Assembly (NCBI GenBank): GCA_036877525.1
Contig: JAZGTH010000002.1
Coordinates: forward strand, 15,010,001 to 15,074,000
DNA length: 64,000 bases
Source of the DNA: Chromobotia macracanthus
Lineage: Eukaryota; Chordata; Actinopteri; Cypriniformes; Botiidae
Direction: 5' to 3'
The notes under the pieces are model-generated. The model saw only the letters and a list, made by a program, of their open reading frames with translations. It ran no database searches and was not told the DNA's origin. Of the stretch, positions 1 to 11,054 are shown in pieces (position 1 is the stretch's first letter; every line of letters starts with the position of its first letter). Made by a program: the position numbers and the translations under genes.

Positions 1-660
1 CTCTGAAAAATGCAGTCCTGTTTAATAATGCAGACGTGTGAGGCACAAGGCCATGCATGAAGAAGCAGAGGAACCTGCAGAAACAAACACAAGGCTGATA
101 ATAGAGGGTTCATACAACAGCTCTCCTGTTGTGCTGTTGCTTTAACAGGTCCTAATTTATGAGTTTCTGACACTTTTCTTCACTGGTTTCCATTCACTAA
201 TGATGATTGGTTAAGTTAATAAAAGGTACATTAGTACACCCTCTGTAGTAGAGTACTTGAAATTGTACTATCGAGTGTGTGTCATTATGCTGGAGCATAA
301 GCGTGGAGCTACATTTAAAATATTAACAGAATTGATAACATTAACAAAAGAAAGTTCTTATAATACAAAACTTTCTTTTGCTGCCTTCATTCGGTGGCAC
401 TGAGTCCGAAAGAAACCCAATATTTCCTTTGGGAAATATTATGTCGCCATCTATTGCTGCGTATTGGGGTTGCAGCCAACGTTAAAACAAGTATCTGCTC
501 TATAAGTGATGTCTGAGGTATATTAAATGCAGATCTATCTATATATATGGCACGTTTGTGAGCTGCTATTCTATAAATGTTTGGTATATCTGCATGTATA
601 AAGGGGGCTTGTTTTGAAAAAGTCTGTCGTTTTAAGAAAAGTCTCTTTGACGCTTCATTA
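1..660. other. Left-edge non-coding sequence upstream of abt1
   Basis: No open frame of note and no recognisable exon is present here. The stretch is AT-rich and leads into the abt1 promoter. A short palindrome-like piece lies around 425-450 (CCAATATTTCC then GGAAATATT). Confidence 0.5.
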
Positions 661-668
661 TGACGTCA
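661..668 (+). promoter_or_regulatory. CRE-like site upstream of abt1
   Basis: A perfect TGACGTCA palindrome, the consensus for CREB/ATF factors, sits about 135 bases before the likely abt1 start at 802. Such sites are common in promoters of housekeeping ribosome-biogenesis genes. That it is used here is inference. Confidence 0.45.
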
Positions 669-801
669 CAGGAGCGCGCCGACCCACACGTCGTGCGTGT
701 TCTTCACACATGCTTTATGGATCAGTTTCTTTTCCACACAGAAATAATAACCTCGTTTTACAGTAAGAGTCACGTCAGTAAAAGTGATTCGGCACTGAAG
801 T

Positions 802-2465
802 ATGGCTTCACTGGAGACGAATGAAAATAAAAGTGATGAAGCAACGCGAGTCACGGTCACTGATGAGGAGCTGCAGGGAGGACATGAGCTGTGACGACGA
901 TGAAGCTGAACCGGACACTAATGCAGACAACGAGCCTCAGAAGACAAAGAGAAAAGATGCTCCCGGGGTTCTGTATTTAGGACACATTCCCCCCAGCATG
1001 AGGCCAAAACATGTGCGCAATGCGCTGAGTGTGTATGGCGAGACTGGACGGATATTTCTGCAGCCTGAAGGTGAGACTCATGAGGTGCTGCCGACATGTC
1101 TTCACGGACTTTCTCTAGACTGTTAACTGGAGCTATTTATGGTAGTGTGAATAACCTTTAAGCAGGTGAACACAGTCTTTGTGTTATCACACAGTCTTTG
1201 TGTTATTACACAGTGTTTGTGTTATTACACAGTGTTTGTGTTATTACACAGTCTTTGTGTTATTACACAGTCTTTGTGTTATTACACAGTGTTTGTGTTA
1301 TTACACAGTCTTTGTGTTATTACACAGTCTTTGTGTTATTACACAGTGTTTGTGTTATTACACAGTGTTTGTGTTATCACACAGTGTTTGTGTTATTACA
1401 CAGTGTTTGTGTTATTACACAGTCTTTGTGTTATTACACAGTGTTTGTGTTATTACACAGTCTTTGTGTTATTACACAGTCTTTGTGTTATTACACAGTC
1501 TTTGTGTTATTACACAGTCTTTGTGCATGCAGGGAAGCTTGTGGGGTTTGAACCAACAGTCTGTCTTACCACTGGCACTAACCAATTTCAGTCTTACGTG
1601 ATGCACTGCCCCAGGCGTAATGACTTTGCTGTAAATGCTTTCAACTTTAAAGCCAATAAACTGTAAAAAAAAAAAAAAAAAAACCCTGCTTTCCTCTAAG
1701 CAATTATTCTTTCTTATGACTCTTTTCTAGATCGTTGTATTAAAAGAAAGAAGAAGAAGGCTGGGAGTAATGCGTCCAGTTTCACAGAAGGTTGGGTGGA
1801 GTTCCGAGACAAGCGCATCGCCAAGAGAGTCGCAGCCAGTCTGCACAACACGCCCATGGCCAACAAGAAGAGAAGCCGATTCAGCAGTGACCTGTGGTCC
1901 ATAAAGGTACCTAACACTAGAAACTGTGTTCACGCATGTTTCCACAGAGACAAAAGATAAAACATCTTACCATAACAGCTTTAGGAGCTGCTCATCCAGT
2001 CTGCACTTTTAAGAGTCCTCTATAATGTTTTATAAAAATAGTTTTCTTTCCATAAAATATATTGTTTTTCTTGTCAATAAGTACCTGCACAGATTCCAGT
2101 GGTGTCATCTTAGTGAGCGATTGGCTTACGAGAAGACTGTCTATCACCAGCGAATGAGGACAGAAATCTCTCAGGCTAAGAAGGAGACAAACTTCTACCT
2201 GGCCAGTGTGGATAAAAGCCAGAACTTTGAGAAACTCAGGAAGAAGAAGGAGAAGAAGGGAGAGGTTGTAGAGGAGAAGACCTGGGACTTTAAACAGCGG
2301 CCTACAGAAGATGAGATCCAGTTGAAGCGTATAAAGGAAAAAGGTATGAACAAAAAGAACTTCCAGAAGGCTCGGGAGAAGAGCAAAGCCATCGAGGAGA
2401 AAGCTCAGTCCAACACGTCTCTCCTGGCGAAGATCTTCAACAGTGGCAGAGCCCAAGATTCATGA
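802..2465 (+). CDS. abt1: Activator of basal transcription 1 (Esf2 family), three exons
   Basis: Coding exons are 802-1070, 1731-1906 and 2082-2465 (stop TGA), with consensus GT/AG ends and matching phases. The protein carries one RRM: RNP2-like LYLGHI in exon 1, then the basic linker RCIKRKKKKAG and an RNP1-like GWVEF in exon 2. A Lys/Glu-rich helical tail ends in SLLAKIFNSGRAQDS. ABT1/Esf2 proteins act in the nucleolus in 18S rRNA processing; the mammalian member was also described as a TBP-binding coactivator. From the ATG at 821 the spliced protein is 269 residues, close to the human length. The ATG at 802 gives a typical acidic N-terminus (MASLETNENKSDEATR) but runs into a stop near 890. 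Dropping one base of GGG at 876-878 would join the two frames, so the real start is probably 802 with an indel, or 821 is used. The family call is firm; the start is uncertain. Confidence 0.9.
1171..1525. repeat. 19-bp minisatellite in abt1 intron 1
   Basis: About 18 to 19 head-to-tail copies of a 19-bp unit, CAGTSTTTGTGTTATTACA, where S alternates between C and G. A few copies have ATCACA instead of ATTACA. Because 19 is not a multiple of three and the unit has no plus-strand stop in any frame, long false ORFs open in all three frames. Confidence 0.95.
1666..1683. repeat. A-tract after an AATAAA-like end
   Basis: The sequence CCAATAAACTGT is followed directly by an A run of about 18. This resembles the 3' end of a retroposed transcript, but no source gene or target-site duplication is clear. 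Confidence 0.4.
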
Positions 2466-2653
2466 GAATATTGTTATGAGAACAGAGAAAAATTGTTATT
2501 TTCTGTTTTAGTCTTTAAAAGGATGTGTTTGCTGTAATAATGACACAGAACAGATGTGAACAGCATGTACATTGTTTTCATATGTGAGACATTTGAGCAG
2601 AACTTTAATATTTTCACTATTCACACTGAAAAGCTCCATCATTGTGAACTAAT

Positions 2654-2659
2654 AATAAA
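2654..2659 (+). terminator. abt1: Poly(A) signal of abt1
   Basis: AATAAA lies 190 bases after the abt1 stop codon, which implies a short 3' UTR. Confidence 0.6.
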
Positions 2660-2914
2660 CTGTGCTACACTTTCTAATGTAAGAGTGCTTCTGACAGCAT
2701 AACACATTGTTTATATAATGCTGCCCTGTGCTTGTTTTACACATTTTTATTGTTTTAACGATTATTATTTTGCTCAATAATTACTTTTGGTAATTTAAAA
2801 GCAGAGAGTTTGTTCTTTTGTGGGCTCATTACTAGTAATATAGTTATTAAAATTGGTATTAGATTTACAATGCAAAATTCAGCTAAACTGTTTGAACACC
2901 TGAATTTAATTTAT

Positions 2915-3053
2915 AGTCATGCATTTGGCAGACACTTTTATCCAAAACAACTTACCGAGCATGTACCATTTTATCAGGGTGTTTCTTCTCTGGGAATCAA
3001 ACCATGATCTTTACATGATCTAATCCAGTGCTCTACTTAATGAGCTACAGAGA
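2915..3053 (-). mobile_element. tRNA-derived SINE, degraded copy
   Basis: The reverse strand shows a tRNA-like head (TAGCTCATTAAGTAGAGCA and a GGTTTGATTCCC B box). It ends in the conserved tail seen in the other copies (plus strand GCATTTGGCAGAC then TTTTATCCAAAACAACTTAC). Related copies lie at 6611, 13781 and 51611. The family name is not assigned. Confidence 0.75.
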
Positions 3054-3501
3054 TGTGCTTTTACTCCAATGCAGTCATATTAACATGAATGGGCTTTCTT
3101 TGATCAGAATAAAGACATGAAAATTAAAGGGATGGAATGCCTCCATTTTATCAAACAACACAATCACTTTGCTGTAAAAAACAATAATTTGGCCACATTG
3201 TAAAATAACAATATTGTAAAGTCTTGTATACTGTAATAGTGAAAACTTAATCAGAAATGGTGTATAACCACTCACCAACATTAAACTCAATGTGTGTTTT
3301 GGTAAAGGAAAAAGGCAGCTTATTTACTCTTAGGAGGTACAGTATGGCCTTACAAGATTTGAACATTTGGGGGTATTTATAGAAATCATGTTTTCTCAAA
3401 AATGTTCTTGTGTCAAGATCTCTCTGTTCTGCTTAAACATTCGGTTAACAGATAAATGTTTTTATATATTTATATACATCTGCTATAAATTAAATTTTTT
3501 T

Positions 3502-5921
3502 TCATCCTAAGAAGACAGACTTCTCCTGGCCATCCTGTACTTGTGTAATCCAGGTGTGAATGGTAATACTGGCTTCTATATCTTGGGCTGCTTCTCACAT
3601 ACTTCAGATATTCTGGAGCTCCAGGACAAATAACATTGTCTGCAAGCAGAACAGAGCCTGTCCTGAGTAGACCACAGTCCTAAAATATGAGAAACAGATT
3701 ATTGTGATTTCCCTTAAGTTAGAATCGCTTTCTTGGGAATAAATAATAAACAATAGTGTGTTTTGGGGGGTGGCTACCTCCAAAGTTTATTCTAACGATC
3801 TTTCCAGTGGTCCAAAAAGACAAAGTCAAAAGATGTTATTCCAAATCGTTCCTTGAGTTTGGGGATCAAATCATCAGAATCTCCTTCCACTAAAGTAACC
3901 TTAAAAAATAGACCAAAACATCTTTATTTCCTAGTGTTTATTAAAAATATTACATTTCATTATTTTTATAACAAAGTTTTTTAATACATTTAGTTTGAAA
4001 TTCAAACCCTAATTCCAAAATGTTAAATTGATTTCACATAATTAAACATCAAACCGGAGGACATCATGTGCCCATGTGCACCACACTACCATTGGAAACA
4101 TTAATGGTTGTAATTGTGTACTGTTTCTCACCCTATTATCACAGAAACAGCAGTCAGTGTACAGTGTGTACAGTTACTAATTCAATCTGAATGTGTCCAG
4201 CAGCTGTTTCCTCTCTTACTCTTTTCTGCAGGCCGCGTGGGCGATGATCTGCTGTGCGATGGCAGCGTAAGCTGGGTTAAATTCAACAGTGATGAGTCTG
4301 GAGCCAGGAGACAGCAGCCGGGCTATACGAACGGTGGAATAGGCGCAGTACGTGCCGAGCTCCAGGGTCATGCTGGGGTTTACCTCACTCACCACTGAGT
4401 CCAGTATGAGCCCTTCAGAGACACACAGATGAATTCAGAGCAGCAGCAGAGGATAATCCAGACAACTGATCAATGAAGTGTCTAATGGTGCAGATGAAAC
4501 ATCATTAGTGCCTCTCTGCTCCATTAGCAGCTCTGTGCCGTCATTTATTAGTCACACAGGAATCTGAGCTGGAAACAGGGAAGTCCCCTCTACATCTGTG
4601 ATTTTACCATTGATGTTACAACATACAACTGCTAAGGTACATGTACAAAAATCATGGTATTACCATTGTTCAATAATAAAGGGATGGTAATCTTGTTATA
4701 TTGTCTGAACACTAGGCTGGAATAGGGTTTTTGTCTGTGAGAAAGTGGCAAAGTTTGAATGTTACATAGTCTTTCATTTTAAAGTTTTTGTACCTCCAGC
4801 TGGGAACCACCACCAAACAGTGGAAACGTCTTGCTTGCTTGCTTTCAAACTTTTTTATACCATTCCTTAGTTTAAAGGTAATAAAGCAAGACATTTAAGA
4901 AAAATAATTTGTGCAACATTTAGCAAAACAATGTAACATATGTAAATATAAAAGCATCCAAGAAACACATCTGATATGAATTTATCCCATAATGCATCAC
5001 TGCATCTAACTGTGACTGTTGTCTTGCATGTAATGCTTTGTGCATTGACCCAGCAGACAGGGATTGCCATCACATCGCATTCAGAGCAACATGCTGTGGA
5101 GAAACCCTGCGGCAGGTTACTCAAGAGTGCAGGAGAGATGCATAAAGGAAAATAACAAGCAAGTGGTGAAGGTATTAAAAGGCAGTTGAAGGAGGTGAGG
5201 GAGTGGAGGTCAGGTTCATACCTTTCTCATCACCCACGTTCATAGCCCACTCTGAGTGTCTGCAGAAGTAGTCAATAGCCTCAATGACACTCTGTGGGTC
5301 GTCTTTAATGGCGTTCTTCTGAACAGCTTTCAACATACGCTGCATGCATTGAATTCAGCCATGAACAACACGGTTCTTACAATAAACTACAGAATAATAC
5401 TGAGATACTAAGGTAAAAAAAGCATCTACCTGGAGTGCATTAATTATTGAAAGTGATGAAAATAGCAATAACATGGTACAACAATGGATCGAAATACAAG
5501 TTGACTTTGACATACAGTACTGAGGGGTTGGCATAGGTCATTTGTGTACTGTGGTGTTTATATGGCACTTGGTATATGGTATTACCATGGTGATATTACA
5601 ACAAACATAAAATTGCTATGGTACATCTACAAAAACCTCTGGACATTTTGTTGTCAGTGGTGTTTCTGTAGTCTCGTCATAAATAAAGCTGCATGAAAAC
5701 AGCGTGATCTCTGCAGAAATAAGTGGTGTGGTGTATGCATGACAGCGGGTGTCACCTGAGGCTGTGAAGATCCGGTCAGCGTGTTAAGAAACCGCTGAAC
5801 AATCATGCCAGATGAGTGCCAGCCAACCGTTGCTCTGCACAGCTGCAGGAATGAACCAATAACAGAGGACATACAGAACAGCTGCTGAAACCCCAGTCAC
5901 AGCCAACACACTCAACAGCAT
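3502..5921 (-). pseudogene. comt: Catechol O-methyltransferase, probable unprocessed pseudogene
   Basis: Five exons match COMT in order: 5756-5921, 5222-5339, 4220-4412, 3778-3899 and 3502-3679. All keep GT/AG borders. Visible family blocks are a signal-anchor start (MLLSVLAVTGVSAAVLYVL), EAIDYFCRHSEWAMNVGDEKG, the SAM-binding LELGTYCAYSTVR, LITVEFNP, the metal-site FDFVFLDHWKDR and LLADNVICPGAP. Intact COMT is a membrane-anchored Mg2+-dependent methyltransferase that inactivates catechols such as dopamine. The frame breaks in four exons: after the Trp of ALIW in exon 1; at a one-base loss in GCGGCC near 4231-4236; after WKDR in exon 4, where an in-frame TAG follows and about ten bases are missing; and near 3537-3542 in the last exon (GATTACACAAGTACAG). 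Past the last break the conserved VQDGQEKSVFLG ending is readable only in another frame, with a stop at 3502. Exon 2 is clean. Sequence error is possible but unlikely at so many points. Confidence 0.85.
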
Positions 5922-6610
5922 CCTTAGACTGGAGGACTTCCACCTCAGGAGAAAGATCTATGAAGACATTAGGTCTGTTTTAGCCCCATTATTTATATTT
6001 GCAAAATTAAGCTGAAAAAATCACAATGTGATTTCTTTATGAGATTCCCCCAAAACCTACTGTGATTTCAAAAATAACATCACATAAACCCAAAGAAATA
6101 CAACCTTTAAATGTTTGATTAACCTGAGTATATTATAAGACAGCTGCCCCTTTGTGAATACCTGTATCTGTAGTGATGTCAGGTAATAAAACTACATTAT
6201 TACAAGCCATCAGTACAATATTTCAAAACTACAGACTGCATGAAACATATAAGGGCAAACAAGAATAAGACAGGAAAGGGTTAAAACACTTTCAACACTC
6301 TCATGGTTCAGAATACCAATTGCACTCTCTGTTTAAATGCAGTGGCTTTAGAAACATTGGTGATTCCTCAGTGCCAAGTCTGGCCACATGCCCGGTGAAC
6401 AAAAATGAATGATTTCATCCTAACAGTTGATTTATCACTTACACAAACACAGTATGCCTTGTAATTATGTGCAAATTGATGACTGAGATATTTTTATTTT
6501 TATGTATATGCCAATGTTTTATGTTGATATTTATGGATGACCACTGCATTTTCTTGAAAGTCTTTCAAATGCTGCCCTCTAGTATGGTATAAACACCAGC
6601 TTTTCTTGAC
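5922..6610. other. Spacer upstream of the comt relic
   Basis: No exon is recognised. The stretch before the first comt exon would hold its promoter and 5' UTR if the gene were still transcribed. I see no clear TATA box or CpG-rich block. Confidence 0.4.
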
Positions 6611-6748
6611 GTTCCTGTAGCTCAGCTGGTCATGCATTGCATTAGCAGTGCAACGGTTGTTGGTTTGATTCCCAGGGGGACACATGTACTGATAAAATGC
6701 ATTGTAAGTTGCTTTGGATAAAGTGTCTGCTAGATGTGTAAATGTATG
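6611..6748 (+). mobile_element. tRNA-derived SINE
   Basis: The head has a tRNA-like A box (GTAGCTCAGCTGGTCATGCA) and a B box (GGTTTGATTCCC). The body ends in TAAGTTGCTTTGGATAAAGTG, then TCTGCTAGATGTGTAAATG, the tail shared with the minus-strand copies. Such tails are widespread in teleost SINEs. Confidence 0.8.
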
Positions 6749-8990
6749 TACTAGTGCTTTAAAGCCCAGAAATCAATAATCCAATTTGAAGAACTTGTAA
6801 TGTGACGTCAAGAACATTTTCGATCTCTGAAAAACCCTATAGCAATACAAGAACCCTGTACAGCAACAGGTTCTTAATCAAAGAAAATTCTCATACAGCT
6901 AACAGCTAATAACAGCTTCAGGTCTTGCTCTGGGTATCTGATAAAACACAATGGGGTGCTTATAAAGAACTCATACCACTGGAGGCACACACTGACACGC
7001 AGCCGTGACAGTAGAGACTGTGTGCTGTCAGGACATGTTTAATTAAAGATGATATCACTACTAAGAAAGAGCAAAAACGAAGGTTGCAACACAGAATGAC
7101 AGACAGATGTGTCTCTCTTAAGTGGCCTGTTTTACATGTTCTGTCCTGTTGCAGCCCGTCCTTCACACATGCTGTTACAGTAGCTGTTTTATTATTTGGC
7201 CTGCCAGAGACCAGAGGACTTCAAACAGGACTGAATTGTAAATGCTGGGTCACATGAATATTTAACTATCCTGCTGATCATTATAGACTGCTGCTATACT
7301 TCAATATTCTGAAGCGTTAATGCAATGTTCAGTTAACGCTCAGGCATCATATTAACATGCTCACATGCTGTATGCCAAACGCGTCATAACGGATGCACAT
7401 CAGCATCTTACTCATGAATCAAGTGAGAGCAATATTGGTTCATGTGATGCACAGCTGAATCATGCATAAAATCACATAACACATATACGGCTGTTTAAAC
7501 ATAGTCACTGCATCCATATTTTCATTCATAAAGCAAACAAATAATCATTCAATTTATAAGGCATATAATCAAATATTCATATCATTCATAAGGCAAGCAA
7601 ATAACAATGTTAAAATATCGTGACAAACAGAATTTCCATAACTGTATCTTACTTTCTATAGTAGTTGTTTTCTCACACACACACACAGATGAGCTTCTCT
7701 TTTCACTTGCACTCTGATGCTTTTTGCCTTTCTGTGAGAAAGTCTTTCTCGTTGGCCTCTCTCTCTCTCTGCCTCTGTCCCCTCCCACCTCTGTTTGCCT
7801 CTAACACGTTCTCCTGGTTTGCCTTAAAATGTGTGGGTGATAGTAATGTACAGCTGCTGGAGAAAGAGGCATGAGGCACACACGTGTATATATAGGCATT
7901 AACATATAGATTCCCACACACAGACACTGCAGCACATGCATACACACAGACACAGCGCTGAACTCCAGCCAACTGGGCTGAGTTTGTAATCCTCCTTTAG
8001 CCAATCATGCTGTAATCCCTGTCTTGCATTCTTCTACCCCTTTCCTGCCTCCCTCCTCTTATTTTCCCCATCTCTTCTCCCTCGCTCCACCCCGTTGCCC
8101 CCACCCCCCTTCACACATTGACAAATGGATAATGATGAAACAGGGGCCTCTACATCACCCCATCCCAGCACATGTCTGGAGTTCTTTAGAGCGCGGCATG
8201 TTTTCTGCAAACACACAATTCACTCAATGAAAGATGTTTATGCTATACAGAATCTTTGCTGATATAGAATTATTTAATATATGCATGCAGTGAATACATT
8301 TATCTATATGTCTGTCTATCTTTCTACCAATTACTTACATGGTCACATTTTCGAAAAAATTTGCATGTGACAACATTTCTTTACATATAAATTGTTGAAA
8401 GTACAATATTTCAAAGCTGTATAAATATAATATGTGAAATCATGTGATTTTTAATAAGGGTGTTAAAAGCAAGTATTCAAACATACACACTGGCATGATG
8501 CTCATGAGAGAAACAGAGAGAGAGACAGAGAGGGGTTACATGTACCAAATGTTTTCTCTTCAGTACATGTCATTCTCAGTCTACATCATCCACACACACA
8601 CAAACCCACTGATGCCTCTGTTTTTGCCTCCACACACAGCAGAGAATGGTGTCATGCTGTTCTGTGCTGACCAACAGTGTCAGTCGCTAGCTCTTTATAT
8701 TGATGTTGCTTTTCACCTTGAAGTGTGACTGAATAAATGCAGCACGTCAGCATGCACCACTGGATTTGTCTGTAAGACTTACATCCTTCATTTCATCATT
8801 ACTCCGTTATTATTCACCAGCATGCATGTGATCGTAAAAACATGCTTGCAAACGTAAGATCTCACAGTCACCTTACCTGGCTGAAAAGTGGCTACTGGTG
8901 ACAGAGAGGCATTTTAAAAGTCTTCTGTTACTCAAGACAAGGTCAAATATACACGTGGCTAGTGTGACATATAATTAAGTCTACTTGAGC
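6749..8990. other. Gene-free spacer
   Basis: Neither strand shows spliced or long coding potential. The stretch holds short CA and CT runs (around 7676, 7760, 7915 and 8590) and a pyrimidine-rich patch at 8031-8118. Nothing here is assigned a function. Confidence 0.5.
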
Positions 8991-9060
8991 ATGGTTGTTA
9001 AAAACCAAACACTTTTCAAGTATGTTTAAAATTAAAACAGAAAAACCATTACCTTTATAT

Positions 9061-9190
9061 ATATATACACACACTCACATACACACTCTCTCACACACTC
9101 ACTCACTCTCACACACACACACACACTACACTCACTCACTCACACACACTTACACTCACTCACTCACACACACACACTCACTCACTCACT

Positions 9191-9221
<31 letters not shown>

Positions 9222-9510
9222 ACACTTACACTCACTCACACACATTCACTCTCACACACACACTTACACTCACTCACACACACTCACTATACTCACACAC
9301 ACACACACCACACACACACTCATCACACACACACACACACACTCACTCACTCACACACACTCACTCTCACACACACTCACTCTCACACACACTCACTCAC
9401 TCACTCACACACACACACTCACTCACACACACTTACTCACCACACACACTCACTCACACACACACTCACTCACTCACACACTTACACGCCACTCACAGCT
9501 TACGCTTCCC
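9061..9510. repeat. Compound CA/CTCA microsatellite
   Basis: About 450 bases of interrupted ACAC and ACTCACTC runs on the plus strand. The array produces a long His/Thr/Ser-rich false ORF at 8995-9714. It separates the comt relic from the cdk16 promoter region. Confidence 0.95.
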
Positions 9511-10258
9511 AACTCGCATGAAACCAACCTCACGCACTATTTACTTTCTAATGTAATAAACAAACAAACAAACACACTTTCACACATTCACACACAACTC
9601 CTACACATCACTCACTTCACACACAAACTACAAAAACACACTCTCCTCTATGCTGCCTATTCTCTATGCATTATTTATTGCGATAACGAACCATTTAAAG
9701 CATATAATAACTGATTTAGAAACAGCTCAATTCTGCTGTACACATAAGCCGCTGATCAAACCTCACGTACTCAGATGACAAATGAAACCCTAACAGCTCA
9801 GCATCACACACTCGCCCCCCGCGCGTTCCGCCTGAATGGTACAGTCCGACTTGGCTTGGATGGAATTCGGATCAGACCACTGTGGGCCACTTTTAATGTG
9901 TTGGGGGGGGACGGTGTCACTTCACATCCACATTTCAGGACAGCGAGGACTCGTGATGTGCCCAAACAACCACATGAAGAATAAACCTTCAAAACATCGA
10001 TGCACGAACACGGAAACGGTTTTATTCACCCCACGAGCGGCCCGGTCACACCTCACCCACCTCGACCTTCTCTCAGTCCGGAGAAGTGAGTGACTCCCGA
10101 ATCTATTCGCGGCTGCTCGCCTCCTCGATCCACTTCAGTCCGGATTTGGCAAGGAAAGCAGCAGCTGCTGCGACGCTTCAGCAGTTTCAGGAGGCGGTAT
10201 GAGGGCTGTAAGAGAGTCGCCGGAGCGGCGCTGGAGACCGCGGGAGGAGTAGAGGATC

Positions 10259-10309
10259 ATGGCCGAGGACTATTGGGAGCGCACGGCGGCTTTGAGTTAC
10301 TCTGACTGA
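10259..10309 (+). CDS. Short upstream ORF in the cdk16 5' UTR
   Basis: A 16-codon ORF (MAEDYWERTAALSYSD, stop TGA at 10307) lies in the presumed non-coding first exon. Its start context GATCATGG has G after the ATG, which is favourable. It ends before the first of the three splice donors, so it is not joined to the kinase frame. It could dampen translation of the main ORF or be incidental. Confidence 0.4.
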   Translation: MAEDYWERTAALSYSD

Positions 10310-10355
10310 CCGTTCACCCACACGAGCAGCTCCTGCACACACACACGCCGGATCT

Positions 10356-10412
10356 GTCCCCGGTAAGAGGACCCGTCCCCGGTAAGAGGACCCGTCCCCG
10401 GTAAGAGGACCC
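10356..10412 (+). repeat. cdk16: Three tandem copies of a 19-bp unit with a splice donor
   Basis: The unit TCCCCGGTAAGAGGACCCG repeats three times. Each copy carries a near-perfect 5' splice site (CGGTAAGAG), with GT at 10363, 10382 and 10401. All three can end the non-coding first exon of cdk16 with UTR lengths 19 bases apart. Confidence 0.8.
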
Positions 10413-11046
10413 CGGCACACACCCACCGGCCCCGCTCGAGTTGTCATTGTAGAGTCGGGCAGAGATCCGTTTATGAGTGACCGGACGGTCGGAGAGCCCG
10501 TCCGGGTCGGTTTGGAGTGTCTGAATGAAACCGAAGGGGTTGAGATGCAGAATATACGCGAGGAAAGAGAAGAAAAAAGAGAAGAAAGAGAAGAAAGACG
10601 GGATGTAATAGAGGAAAACATTCAGCACTCCTCTGCGTGTTGGACAAGCAACGCCGTTTAATGTTTTAAAGCAGCTAACTGGCTAACCGCGCTAGCTTGT
10701 GTGGTTTCCTGCGGGTTAGTGCGCAGTCCGTCTCAATAAATGCTTCATTGTTTTGAAACATTTATTAATTATTATTATTTCATTATTTTGATTTATTTAC
10801 GGCTTGCCCGATCAGTGAGACCGTCACCCTGAAGGAGGTGTTGCATGTGGCTGCATTCAGCCATGATTTATAGGGTTTATGTGTAGTTTTAAAGCTCTTT
10901 GTGAATGGCAGGCTATTTTGTTTGATATATTAATTGTTTGTTTGATTATATAGTATTTAAATATATTACAGTGTTATTAAATGCCTCTCAGAGAGGCAAC
11001 TTTATCAGTGACGTATTTTACGCCGGTATTGTAACTTATGACGGCG

Positions 11047-11054
11047 TGACGTCA
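11047..11054 (+). promoter_or_regulatory. CRE-like site in cdk16 intron 1
   Basis: Perfect TGACGTCA palindrome about 650 bases past the presumed first exon. Function is not shown. Confidence 0.3.

Larger units (their letters stand above)
9790..10740 (+). promoter_or_regulatory. cdk16: CpG-rich promoter and first-exon region of cdk16
   Basis: CpG dinucleotides are dense here compared with the AT-rich flanks on both sides. The region ends in strong splice donors at 10363, 10382 and 10401, so it probably contains the transcription start and non-coding first exon of the kinase whose coding exons begin at 15223. The exact start cannot be read from sequence. Confidence 0.6.

Noticed and set aside
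1171..1525. Possible CRISPR array
   Set aside because: The units are head to tail with no spacers, and the genome is eukaryotic.
1166..1666. Overlapping ORFs rich in CVITQ and CYYTVFV repeats
   Set aside because: They are pure translations of the 19-bp minisatellite in an abt1 intron; all three frames are equally open.
6611..6690. Stand-alone tRNA gene
   Set aside because: A and B boxes are present, but the cloverleaf pairing is poor and the sequence continues into a shared SINE body and tail, so it is a SINE head.
8995..9714. 239-codon His/Thr/Ser-rich ORF
   Set aside because: It is the translation of the CA/CTCA microsatellite; no conserved domain or splice context.
10187..10661. Several ORFs on both strands in the GC-rich region
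   Set aside because: High CpG content removes stops by chance. No family motif is visible, and the region behaves as a promoter and leader.
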